Assembly (NCBI RefSeq): GCF_958450345.1
Contig: NC_088780.1
Coordinates: 37,843,667 to 37,907,666 of the forward strand
Direction: 5' to 3'
Length of the DNA stretch: 64,000 bases
Source of the DNA: Calliphora vicina
Lineage: Eukaryota; Arthropoda; Insecta; Diptera; Calliphoridae
Of this stretch, positions 32,351 to 43,091 are shown one piece after another. The stretch's first letter is position 1. Each line of letters opens with the position of its first letter. The translations under genes and the position numbers were made by a program. Under the pieces are notes generated by a model that saw only the letters and a program-made list of their open reading frames with translations, made no database searches and was not told where the DNA came from.

Positions 32351-34190
32351 AATGTATATGCTAAAAAGGGAAAATAGCTATGAAAGAGAGTTTTGTTTGA
32401 TTTTTTTTTAATAGAAATAAAATCTAAACCATATTGAGTCATCTGCCTAGTATTATTGACAATATTGCAACAAACACACTCAACAATAACAAAAACATAA
32501 TGATCAAACAGCATTACTAAAAACACAGTGGGTTTATTAAACAATTTGATCGTAACGATTCAAATACACATATTGAAATTATACACACTATTCATGATAA
32601 TGGACCAAAGTAGACATAACTCCAACATCTTTACTAAAAAACCCATTATTACGACTTGTACAGTTTCTGATTATAATTTTGAAATCATGTTATTTAAAAT
32701 GACGGACGCAATAGGCTAGTCATCGTTTCTGATTGATCACTGAAAGTTACATTCAAAATATCTGTCTGGATATCTATTAGTTTTATATCCTTCTATGAAA
32801 TAAATATGATTCATTAACCAGTCAAGCCACTGTATATTTGTCATTATCACCACTTTTATAGTATTATTTTCTTTATTATCATTATCACTTTCATTGGCAT
32901 TATGGCATTAGTTGAAATAACAATAACAGAAAAACTAAAAATAAAATAATGAAAAAATAAGAAAATATCCAATAAAAGGGTGATGATGATACTCTTAAGC
33001 TGCATAAAGCAAAAAAATACAGATTTATTTTTATGACCCGCCAGCAATATTTAAGATTACTTTATTTATTTACATCTATCAGTGGTGGTAAAAAAGTTAC
33101 AGTTGCAAATTTACATAAAAATCATTTTGTTTGACTATTACTACGTCTGCTATAAATCAAAGGACTTAAATTAAAGATTTCTTCATGTCTCAGTTTATTT
33201 ATTGATTTTGCATATTTTACATATTTTTCTTAAACTTTCTTTCTTTATTTAAAATTTAATTTGTGTGAATTCACACAAATGTTGATTATTTCTTAAAAGG
33301 TTGTTTGTTTTTTGTGAGCTGCATTTTAAATTCTCAAGAATTCAGATATTGTAGTGAATAAATGAGTTTTATTTAAAAAGGACATTCAACTAATTAAAAG
33401 AAAACAAAATGTTTAAACAAACACAATACAAACTTTTATAAAAAACCCAAACACATTTTCCCGTGGTTGGTAAATTTAACCATAGAGATATATTCATAGA
33501 GTGGAAACTCTTCTGTCAAAGTCTAACTACTCAGTTATCAAAAACCTAAGTGATGAGAATGTAGTATGTGATAACAAAAACAACACTGGTATGAGTGATT
33601 ACTTTGAATAATTTGTGTGTTTAATTTGTTTTTACTAGTTTCCTCTCTATATGTATTTCTCTATGAATTTAACCTTAAAATTGTGGTTTTAGATTGAGGA
33701 AAATATGTTGTACATCTTAAACTAACATAAACTTTAATTTTATAATTAGAAATTTTATGCAGAAGATTTGAGAATGTGGTTTTATAGCTTAAATGTTAAT
33801 ATAAGTGGCAAACTTTATTAAGATTAAAATGTTACTATTTTAAATCTTAATAATGATTAAAAAGGGAGAATATTTTTCGTTTTTATAAACTCCCTCAATA
33901 GGAGTAGTAAATAAGTGAAAATTAATATATTATTACATTTGTAACACTTTTCAAAAATACCACAAAGTATAAATATTATTGAATCTTATGAAATTCATAG
34001 CCGATTTATCTCTGTTCTTCTATTTGTTCGTGTAAAACACTCTAACGTCTAAAATACAAAACCTAAACTAATGAGATTTTGCAAAAATATTTATCTTTGT
34101 CATAGGTAGTCTGGTATTGAAAATCAACTAAATCCAATCAGTACAAAAAAAGTTATGAATCAAAATGTTAGGCTACCTAGAACATATTTT
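32351..34190. other. Non-coding, nothing firm recognised
   Basis: No coding frame. A block at 33538-33640 (CCTAAGTGATGAGAATGTAG, then AACAAAAACAACACT) is a diverged direct repeat of about 30317-30440, suggesting an unclassified dispersed repeat. Confidence 0.4.
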
Positions 34191-34692
34191 CTTGATGTAT
34201 GACTTAAAATTGCGGGATTTACAATATCTTTTGAACTCAATTTTTGTTTTTAATAACTTATATGTCATTTTGAAGAGTACATAGCTGCCATTTATTCTCA
34301 CTTAGTTATTGAACATTATAGTGAAAACAACAAGGTTTTTTTTTTGCTTCGAAAATGTCGAATTTTATATATCAACCAAAGCATCATATGCGGCAAGTTT
34401 TGCTTTACTTCTTTAATTAGAAAAAAGTGCCGCTGAAGTACACCGATTGCTGACCGAAGCTTATGGTGTATGTGTTTCAACGGTTTCAACTTGCGAGAGA
34501 TGGTTTGTGTGGTTCAGAAGTGGTAACTTTTACACGGAAGACAAAGATCGTCTAGGCCAGCAAAAAAAGTTTGAAGACCATGAAGATTGTTGGCAAACTC
34601 AACAAGAGCTTGCAAAATCATTGGGAGCTGCAATTTCAAAACGTTTGCAAGCAGCAAGATTCTTCCAAAAGCAGGGAAATTGGGTACCATAT

Positions 34693-35267
34693 TGTTACGT
34701 TTTAACCTTTTCAAAACGCTGGTATATTTCCTTTAAATAAACCGGATACTTTTGATTGCAAATAAAAGCCGTTTAGTAGTTTGAAAATTGTAACAACTCT
34801 TTATTTATTTAAAATGTACAACAACCTTAGAATTAAATAGTCACTCAATGTTTTTTTATACACGTTTATAAATTCTCAGAAATACAGACACTTTATAATG
34901 TACACGAATTCACTTGTAAAATACAGCACACTTTAAGGCACTCAGTTGATGTTTATTCGAATAGCGTCTCTGATAAACTGACTAACTACTGCAACCTCTA
35001 TCACTATTTATAACACTGCATTACCATATAGAAAGATCTATTTCTACAATGTTCTTTAACTGAATATTCGAATTCGAATATACGGTCGCATCAAACAGCG
35101 TTGCCAACTTACGATCAATGGTCAACTGAAAGCTTTTTTTCAATGTTAATAATGCCCACAGATATGTTACAGTTTGCTATTACAGCACTGTTATTTGAAA
35201 GCATTATTCTACTTTTAAATCAGCCGTTAAAATCGTTATATTTGAATTCAAGTACAATTTCGTAACA
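34693..35267 (-). mobile_element. Solo LTR (Ty3/gypsy-like), copy 2
   Basis: TGTTACG...CGTAACA, with ATAT on both sides. The left flank is mariner and the right flank is hAT sequence, so the junction also involves a rearrangement or pre-existing nesting. On the minus strand it shows a textbook promoter: TATAAATAG, then TCAGTT about 30 bases on, and AATAAATAAAGAG as the poly(A) signal. This sets the sense strand as minus. Confidence 0.75.
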
Positions 35268-35271
35268 ATAT

Positions 35272-35999
35272 TATTCGATTTTTCTCTTTTTCGAATACAA
35301 CGAATAATTCGACTAAGATATTTTAACTTGATCGAATAATTCGATCACACGTATAAAATTAATCGAATTATTCGAATAATTTACATTTTTTAAAAAAAAG
35401 TAAAGAATGAAGTTTTGATGTCGGTTTTTTAATATTTTATTGTTAAAGAAAAACAAAAAATAACGTAAAAGTTAACAATTCAAGTATTGATAATGTTAAA
35501 AAACATTCAAAAACAAAGTCCATCATTAAATTTTCAACAGAAATATTTTGATCAGATTAACTCCCGAACAATCTAGAAATCAATTAACTAGCAAACCCAT
35601 TGGTTTCCGTTTTGGAGCTATGCTTTAAAAAATTTGAGCTAGTTGGACATGATACTGAATTCAAATACAATATAAACGTATTAACAACTTTTTTATGTCG
35701 TTCATTAATTTGGGTTTTAAATTGAGTAACTAATTCTTTAATTAATTAATTATTCACTATTTCTAAATTATTTATAACAAATTGTATTATACACCAAGCT
35801 CTATCAACGTTGCCGAATCGTTGCTTAATAAAGTGGTCTTGGGGAATTACACAATAAAGGGAATCTGTCCAAAGTTTGATATCATTGTCAGTGAACGTGG
35901 CTAATTTGAAGTCAGGCAGTGTATGATTGACGCATTTACAAATACGCAAAACGTTGATTACCATGTTAGACAAAGATGTTCAACGATGTTCAAAATCAT
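35272..35999 (-). pseudogene. hAT element fragment
   Basis: Inverted copy of part of the hAT element at 38771-40202: same subterminal AATTATTCGA repeats (35272-35390) and same coding block. Minus-strand 35746-35973 reads LRICKCVNHTLPDFKL, then LWTDSLYCVIPQDHF and GNVDRAWCIIQFVI. The outer dozen bases of the terminus are missing where the LTR abuts. Confidence 0.7.
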
Positions 36000-36285
36000 G
36001 TATAAGTTTTGCCTCACCCGCCTTATAGTCTAGTACTTGTCACGTTCGACTACTATTGGTTTCAATCGATGCAGAACGCTCTCTCTGGGATACGTTTCAC
36101 TTTGGAACAGAGTATCCGAAATTCGCTTGATTTGTTCTTGGCTTCAAAAGATGAGCAGTTCATTTCGCTCGGAAAGATGGGAAAAGGTCACAGCTAACAA
36201 TGGCAAATACTTTGAATAAATTTATTTTGTAGAAATGTTTCAAAATAAAAACAAAAAATATGAAAAAATCCCGAATTTTTTGTCC

Positions 36286-37735
36286 AACTTTAAGTTAGTT
36301 GAAAAGTAATTCTGCCTTCGGCATCACAACCTTAAAATAGTCAGTCAGCACCATTAATAAATAATCCAGCTAGCAATCACCACTAGTTGCGAAAAAGTTA
36401 TGTTAAAGCGAATTTAAAGTTAATTGTGATGCCGGTATGGTACTTTATACAAATGAATATTCTCGAAATTGCTAACAGAATACAAAACATGTGTAAGGTA
36501 TAAAAACCTACTTAACAAAGTTGCAAACCATTAAAAACAAACAAAATGTAAAAAAAAACTATGTCAAGTTCGGTAAAAGTTTGTTAATAACAAATTTATT
36601 TACTTTAAAGAAAAAATTCTCTTACAACTTATCTGCATATGAATGTAAATAACTATGTGGGAGTATGTCTGTATATTAACGTATATCACAGGTGACAAAT
36701 ACACGTTTTATAATAATCTATTATTATTCACAACCACGTACTTAGTTGTTCATCAAGCCAAACAACAACAACCGAAACAAAATCCTGCAAAATAAAAAAA
36801 GCAAACTTTTATCACAACCTTAACCTAATTAGGAATTCATGTAATATTCAATATTTTGTCATTGTCGTTGTTCTGCTTTTAAAACCGTAAAAGTTAATTT
36901 AACAATGGCAAAAAATTAACGTTTTATTCACTCTCATATTCATTCATACACAATCGCGTTTCCCTTTCCTTTACACTACCACTCTCTCATTCATTCATTC
37001 ATACATACGAGTACTAGGTGCATGAGTTCGACAAATATGTCGTCTACACATGCATGAGAAAGTTTAATTGTTGTGGCTGTTACGCGTTAAAAATTTTTAA
37101 ATATTCCTTCATTCCTTTCATTCATTCATTATTTTCATTCATTCACTCACTCACTAATTTATTTATATGGGATGTAGTTTGGAGCACTTTGTTGTTATTT
37201 TTATTACTTTTCCAGAGTGTTTCAGTTTTTTAACGGTAAAAATATAAAAATACACAACAATAATTACAAGTACCCACTCCCTCTCTTTTTTCTTCTCTCT
37301 GAGACATATACTAAGGCTCCATATATGTTTTTGTAAAAATTACTATCAGGGATGGAAATTACTGTTATAAGAGAAAAATCATAAATTTTGGAAAATCGTT
37401 CAAACTAAATTCAGATCTGTGTTTCGAAATGGAATAAATCAGTGACACATAATATAGACTATAATTAAAACAAATCTGTAGGAGGGAAATTTTAGGCTAC
37501 TAATCGTTCACCTCTTAAAGTAATGAAACTAAATGTTAAAGATGTGTATTTTTTTTTAAATTGCAATTTCAAGGCAAATTCAATTATACATATGTCGATA
37601 AAAGTGCTTCCAACTCAAAAATAACAATAAAATTATGAAAATATAAAAGTCACAAAATTGTGATACAGTTTTGGTTTCCATCCAAAGGTCAGCTTTCTTT
37701 GAGATCTTCTTAACACGGAGCTGTTTTGTATCTTC
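36286..37735. other. Host-like non-coding; short hairpin and CATT repeats
   Basis: No gene. A 14-base inverted pair (CGGCATCACAA at about 36325 and TTGTGATGCCGG at about 36425) brackets 100 bases. CATTCATT simple repeats occur near 36990 and 37100-37150, and AT-poor CTCTCT stretches near 37280. Possibly conserved host intron. Confidence 0.4.
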
Positions 37736-38610
37736 GGAATATGATTAGATTGTTAATGGACGAAGCTTCGAATATAGGATTCAACGACATACAGACTTCG
37801 GCTATCGTTCGGCTAACGACTTATTATGAGAAAATAAAAGCTACGGATGCAATCCGAGGAGAGAAATTATTTGGCTCTTTGGTTTATTAGTTAATGCTAG
37901 CTAATGAATACAATCTAACGAGATAAATACAGATTAACCAAATAATAATTATAGACAAAAGTGTTCATACATAACGAGAAGATTCTTTAACTTTTAGAAA
38001 ACATCTAATTTTTGAGTCTGTTTTTATAAAATTAATATTTTGTTGGCCTGCAAACATCGCGGCATCGATGCGACCAGATTTTTGGTCCTATCAGGAGTAA
38101 TTTCTGACCAGCACTTCTGTAATTCTTCTTTTAGCATGTCTCTGTTGGTAACATCAACATGAACAATTTTTCGCTTTAAAATATCCGAAGCGCGCTCAAT
38201 AGGTTTAAGATCTGGGGATTGGGGAGGGGATTTCAGCTGCCTTGGTGCATAATACAGAAGCCAATTTCTCACAATATTCGTTGTATGCTTGGGATCGTTG
38301 TCTAGTTGGAAAATCCAACTACGACCAAGATCCAGCATATCAACTGATGGCTTGAAATTGCAATCCGAGGAGATAAATTCTTCAGCTCTCGTCGACGAAC
38401 TATGGTTTATTAATTAAGGCTAGCTAATAAATCCAATCCTACAAGATAAATTCTTCCCGCTCTCGGGCTGTTTACAATAAGTTATTCGCTATGACTAGCT
38501 AATGAATAAAATCCAAGGAGAGTAATTCTTCAGAGCTCGTCGGCTAACTACAACTTAGAGGCTATAACTACAATCCGAGGAGATGAGTGATCGTACTAAC
38601 TATAGATTTT
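37736..38610. repeat. Minisatellite, unit about 70-80 bases, split by Tc1
   Basis: Units begin AATCCGAGGAGA(T/G)AAATT and contain CTCTCGTCGG-like and GGCTAGCTAATGAATA-like blocks. They start near 37851, 38362, 38432, 38509 and 38573. The first is separated from the rest by the Tc1-like relic. No terminal repeats seen. Confidence 0.65.
37930..38355 (-). pseudogene. Tc1-like transposase C-terminal relic
   Basis: Minus-strand frame 38338-38024 encodes 104 residues with LDNDPKHTT and PPQSPDLKPIE. The catalytic D and E are 34 residues apart, the DD34E spacing of Tc1 family enzymes. The downstream end (37930 side) has the terminal-like ACAAAAGTGTTCATACATAA next to TA. The 5' half is missing. This is the best preserved Tc1 stretch in the window. 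Confidence 0.8.
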
Positions 38611-38770
38611 GCCAACAAAATTAAAAATATGCTTTGAAATTTGGCTGATATTCAATAACAAACTGCATAGAAGAATTATAAATATTTTAGGAGAATGTCA
38701 TTAATGTCGGTGTTTTATTTTACGCATAAGAGTGTTTTACACACACAAATAGATGAACAAAGATAAATAC

Positions 38771-40202
38771 TAGGTATTCATTCGACTAATGATCGTTCGA
38801 TTAATCGAATAATTTCTTACGAATAATTACTCGAACAATTTAAAAATTGTCATTTTCGAATAACGAATAATTCGAATAATTTTATGTAGGATAATCGAAT
38901 AAAACGAATAAATGTCCATATATATTTAAATTTATTAAATTGCTTAAAATTTTTCATAATTTCAAATTTAAATAAGTAATAAAGACTCACAAATTTGTAT
39001 TGTTTCTGAAATTCGACAAATAGCTAAAGACAAAGGGACTTTCGATCACTGTAGATGAGTGTTCCGATAGATCCTTCTATAAATATATAAATATTACTGC
39101 AAGAAGTTACAATTCTAAAAACAAATCTTTCAAAATTTCTATCATAGGACTTGAACCAATGAAAATAAAAGGTACGGAATAAAATATTTGTTATTTAGCT
39201 GGCGAAATATTAGAAGAATCGCAATTAATAATCAAAATATTAACTTAGATTAAAGTGGAGTTAATGTGATGGAGAATGTGATTTTGAAACGGTCATCGAA
39301 AGTTATATTGAGGATGACATTTATAATGATTACATTGAAATAGGTGAAGGCCATAATCTAAAAATATATGTATATATAAGTGATGTTATTATCCGCGTAC
39401 GTAACTATTGCAAAATATTTAATAAATCGAATGATAAACACAAATATTGCAAACTAACGTTTTGTTGCAAGAAAAGCATGGAGTTCGTCTTATACATGAT
39501 TTTGAACATCGTTGAACATCTTTGTCTAACGTAGTAATAAACTTTTTGCGTATTTGTAAATGCGTCAATCATGCATTGCCTGACTTCAAACTTTGACAAT
39601 GATATCAAACTTTGGACAGATTCCCTTTTTTGTGTAATTCCCCAAGACCACTTTATTAAGCAAAGATTCGGCAACGTTGATATAGCTTGGTGTATAATAC
39701 AATTTGTTATAAATAATTTAGAAATAGTGAATAATTAATTCACTAAATAATTAGTTATTCAATTTAAAACCCAAATTAATGAACGACATACAAAACTTCT
39801 CAATATGTTTATATTGTATTTGAATTCAGGATCATGTCCTAGCTCAAATTGTTTAAAGCATAGCTCCAAAACGGAAACTAAAGGGTTTGGTAGTCAATTG
39901 TTTTGTATTGTATTGATTGTTCGGGAGGGAATCTGATCAGAACATTTCTGATGAAAATTTAATGATGGACTTTGTTTTCGAATGTTTTTTAACTTGAATT
40001 GTTAACTTTAACGTTATTTTTAGTATTCCTTTAACAATAAAATATTAAAAACCGACATCAAAACTTCATACTTTACTTTTTTTAAAAAAAAAATTATTCG
40101 AATAATTCGATTAATTTTAAACATGTATCGAAGTTAAAATCTCTTATTCGAATTATTCGTGTTATTCGAACAAGAGAAAAATCGAATAATTCGAATACCC
40201 TA
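38771..40202 (+). mobile_element. hAT element with perfect 8-bp target duplication
   Basis: The ends are TAGGTATTC on the left and, inverted, TAGGGTATTC on the right. Perfect ATAAATAC duplications lie at 38763-38770 and 40203-40210. Many short TTCGAATAATTCG-type palindromes fill both subterminal regions. The interior holds a broken transposase; the C-terminal dimerisation domain is not recognisable, so this copy is internally deleted. Confidence 0.88.
38990..39740 (+). pseudogene. hAT transposase, central part, broken
   Basis: After one frameshift it reads KGLSITVDECSDRSFYKYIN and FKISIIGLEPMKIKG, matching the first catalytic region of hAT transposases (TxDEW-like, here DEC). Further on are DVIIRVRNYCK and, with frame changes, LRICKCVNHALPDF and QRFGNVDIAWCIIQF. 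Zinc-finger and C-terminal parts are missing. Confidence 0.75.
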
Positions 40203-40289
40203 ATAAATACCCAGCAGTTCTAGGAGACTGTCCAGAAATAGTGATTTTACCTATCCTTTAGGGTGACAACTAGTTACGTAAATAGCTAC

Positions 40290-40760
40290 GTGACTAGTTA
40301 TTATGATCTTTTGGATTACAATGAGACTGTCTGGTCCAAAGTAGTCAACTCTTTGGATTCACATAGAGTCAGTTACCTTACTAGCTACCTAATTGGTTAC
40401 TTGATCATTTATTGGTACTAACCCTACCTCCGACAACTCTCCAATATATTACTTCTGGTGGGTATTATAACTACTTTCTAAAGTGTACTAAATAAACGTT
40501 TAAATTCACTACACTCTAGGTTACCCAGAGACACTAAAGTGACAGTTGACTTTACGCTATTGCATTAGATGTCAGTATACTTAAGCAAAAATAAAATAAA
40601 CTGTATGAGAATTATATCAAAACAATTTGTATAAAACCAGTTTTTACGAATTACTCACAAAAATGAGCTGTACAAAATAAATTTTTGAAGTAGCTACACT
40701 CTAGATTACTTAGAGACACTTAAGTGACAATTGCCTTCGCACTAGATTACCAAAGAAGTA
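40290..40760. repeat. Dispersed repeat related to 27776-28000, inverted
   Basis: Two clear units, at about 40500 and 40694, share ACACTCTAGRTTACYYAGAG, ACACTNAAGTGACARTTG. They match in reverse the AGTCAATTGTCACT units at 27.8-28.0 kb. Interspersed GTTAC/GTAACC palindromes occur. Unclassified. Confidence 0.45.
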
Positions 40761-41274
40761 TAAAATAATTAATTGACTTTTCTGTGTACTACGCAGAGCA
40801 AATTCGTGTCAATTGACCCAAAATATATAAATTGGAGTCAGCCAAACATTAGTGAAAATTATTGTCTATAAGGATGACTACTTGCTTAACTGCTGAGTAG
40901 GTTCAGAAGAAAATTTTATGACTTTAAGATTTCTATAGAAAATACTTTTATACACAAAACTTTTCCGTACCTGATTAGGATGAACCTTATTATAAGTAGT
41001 TGATACTTCCAATCAAAAATAAAATTTCATGTGTAAAAGATCTAAATACAAATTATCTGAAATATTAAAAATGTTGACATTTGATGCTGAATTTTCCGTT
41101 TGTCCAAATATCGGATTTTTTTCACGTAATATCACGTTAATAGATAAAAAGACGGATGGACAGACCGAAAATACATAGCTAGATGGTTTAAGAATTACAT
41201 AAGGACCCAGTATATATATACAATAAATATTACACATATATTATGTGATCAACATTTCCTTGTAGTGTTTGAAT

Positions 41275-41917
41275 ATTTTTTTTTTGGCAGCAGTCTAATG
41301 TTTTTCATTCCGTTTATAATTTCCACAATATAATTTTCCGACCCTATAAAGTATATATATTCTGGATCCTTATAGATAGTGGAGTCGATTAAGACATGTC
41401 CGTCTGTCTGTTGAAATCAATTTTTTGAAGACCCCAGATATCTTCGGGATCCAAATCTTCAATAATTCTGTCAGACATGCTTTCGAGAAGCTCCCTATTT
41501 AATCAGCAAAATCGGTCCACAAATGGCTGAGATATGAGGAAAAACCCAGCACAACCTCGATTTTTGGCCTATATCTGGATTACTAAGTCATTAATATAGA
41601 CAATATGGATATCTAATGATAGATATTTCAAAGACCTTTGCAACGACGTATAGTAAGTGGGATCAACAATGGGTCAAAATCGGAAAACAAAAATTTAAAG
41701 CCGATTTTTTTTTTCACCAAAAAAAATCTTAAAATTTAAAAAATTAAAAAAAAAATTTTAAACAACGAAAATTTTTTTTCAAAAAATTAAAAATACAACT
41801 TTGGAAAAAAAATAAAATTAGTTTACCTAAAAATATTTAAAATTTTTATTTTGAAGTATAATTTGGTGAAGTATATATAAGATTCGGCACAGCCGAATAT
41901 GGCTCTCTTACTTGTTT
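41275..41917 (+). mobile_element. DINE-1/Helentron-like element (family A)
   Basis: Body and 3' end of family A: CGACCCTATAAAGTATATAT, CATGTCCGTCTGTCTG, AAATGGCTGAGATATGAGG, and the hairpin GATTCGGCACAGCCGAAT then CTCTTACTTGTTT. The 5' TTATACCC end is absent. It lies just upstream of the candidate exon at 42045. Confidence 0.75.
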
Positions 41918-42044
41918 AAATTTATTGTTGCCTGTAGAAATTATATCTTATGTGTGTTGTTTACCTTATAAATTATATTTTAAAATTTATATGAATATTT
42001 AAGTCATTTTTTAATGTTCACATTTCTCTTTTGCATACTTTTAG

Positions 42045-42124
42045 GTAAGATTTTTTCGAAATGGAATTGTGCTACAGTTTGAGATTGTGTGGTTTAATAA
42101 TGCTGGTGGTGGTATTTGACATAA
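42045..42124 (+). CDS. Candidate host exon encoding a signal peptide
   Basis: A 3' splice site (CTTTTGCATACTTTTAG, AG at 42043-42044) precedes an 80-base exon. ATG is at 42061 in a good fly context (CGAAATGG), and the frame of 21 codons starts MELCYSLRLC then runs into a hydrophobic stretch (GLIMLVVVF). The exon ends ATAA|GTGAGT at 42124/42125, phase 1. A phase-1 break just after a signal peptide is usual for the first coding exon of secreted or immunoglobulin-type surface proteins. The exon begins GTAAGA, so the acceptor is also a possible recursive splice site. No gene can be named; neighbouring exons are outside the window. Confidence 0.4.
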
Positions 42125-42716
42125 GTGAGTAAATATGTTTGTTAAAGATAAAAGCGAAAATTTGTATTTTTTTGGTAATAAGTAAAATGTTTTAAATTTT
42201 TAAATAAATTTAAGTACATTAACTCATAAATGATAAGGTAAAGGAACTAAATCCCATAATATTTGTTTTTTTGCAAAAGTAAAAATAAAATTTTTAACAA
42301 ACTCTAAATGGAGTCAGGAATTAGGAAGCAAATTGCAAATTGCTAACAAAAGTAAGATTTAAAAGATATCATTTGTTAAACAAATGTCATTAAATTATTT
42401 AGTTATGAATTTTAGAAAGATAATTTAATTTTTAAACTAATTTTTATGTATAGGAATTACCGCATATTTTTATGTAAATGATTTAAATTTTATATATTTT
42501 CAATATTTATGTAATCTCATTACAATGTCCCTAACAATTAAGCATACAATTATATAAATGACAAAATAAATAAATTTAGCTTAATAGGCAAAAGTGTTAG
42601 GTCGATTTTTATAAAAAAATATTTAAGGAGTAACAAAAACGTTGTATAACATTTAAATTTACTTATTTTTTCATCAGTTCAGTCAGTTTAAATTAAGACT
42701 TAAATATTTTATTTAT
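42125..42716. other. AT-rich non-coding, nothing recognised
   Basis: Begins with the GTGAGT donor. No element ends or coding frame; intron-like. Confidence 0.4.
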
Positions 42717-42751
42717 TTTTATACCCTTCCCTTATAATGATCGTTACATTA

Positions 42752-43091
42752 GGTGTATGAGTTAAAAATTTAATTTTTAGCATTTATTTGTACAATATAA
42801 ATTTATTCAAAGTATTGGCCATCTTTTTGCCAACATAGAGGCCAAGAACGAATCCAGCCAATATCGGATACTCTGTTCCAAAGTAAAGCGTATCACAGAG
42901 AGAGCGTTCTGCATAGATCGAAACAAATAGTAGTCAGACAGGCCAAGGTCTGGAATATAAGGCGGATGAGGCAAAATTTCCCAACCACTTCATCCTAAAT
43001 AGTTTTTAACATGTATTGCAACATGTGGTTGAACGTTGTCATGACGGAATATTACGGTTTCATGTCTGGCCGCATATTCTGGGCATTTTTT
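42752..43091 (-). pseudogene. Mariner 3' end and transposase C-terminus
   Basis: Begins with a mariner end (GGTGTATGAGTTAAAAATTT) and on the minus strand encodes YAARHETVIFRHDNVQPHVA (second catalytic D) and the C-terminal SMQNALS/GIRFTLEQ region, frameshifted. It is cut at about 43091 by the foldback. Confidence 0.75.

Larger units (their letters stand above)
34195..36285 (+). mobile_element. Mos1-type mariner split by LTR and hAT fragments
   Basis: The 5' part (34195-34692) has the leader, HRLLTEAYGVCVSTVSTCER, QELAKSLGAAISKRLQAA and QGNWVPY, frameshifted. The 3' part (about 36000-36285) has LPHPPYSLVL, MQNALSGIRFTLEQ and RWEKVTANNGKYFE. Between them lie a solo LTR and an inverted hAT fragment. 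The catalytic middle is missing. Confidence 0.8.

Noticed and set aside
36037..36219. Two overlapping host ORFs
   Set aside because: Both are alternative frames of a mariner C-terminus.
37736..38610. CRISPR-like or gene-cluster repeat
   Set aside because: Units are diverged, contiguous and non-coding, so an ordinary minisatellite explains it.
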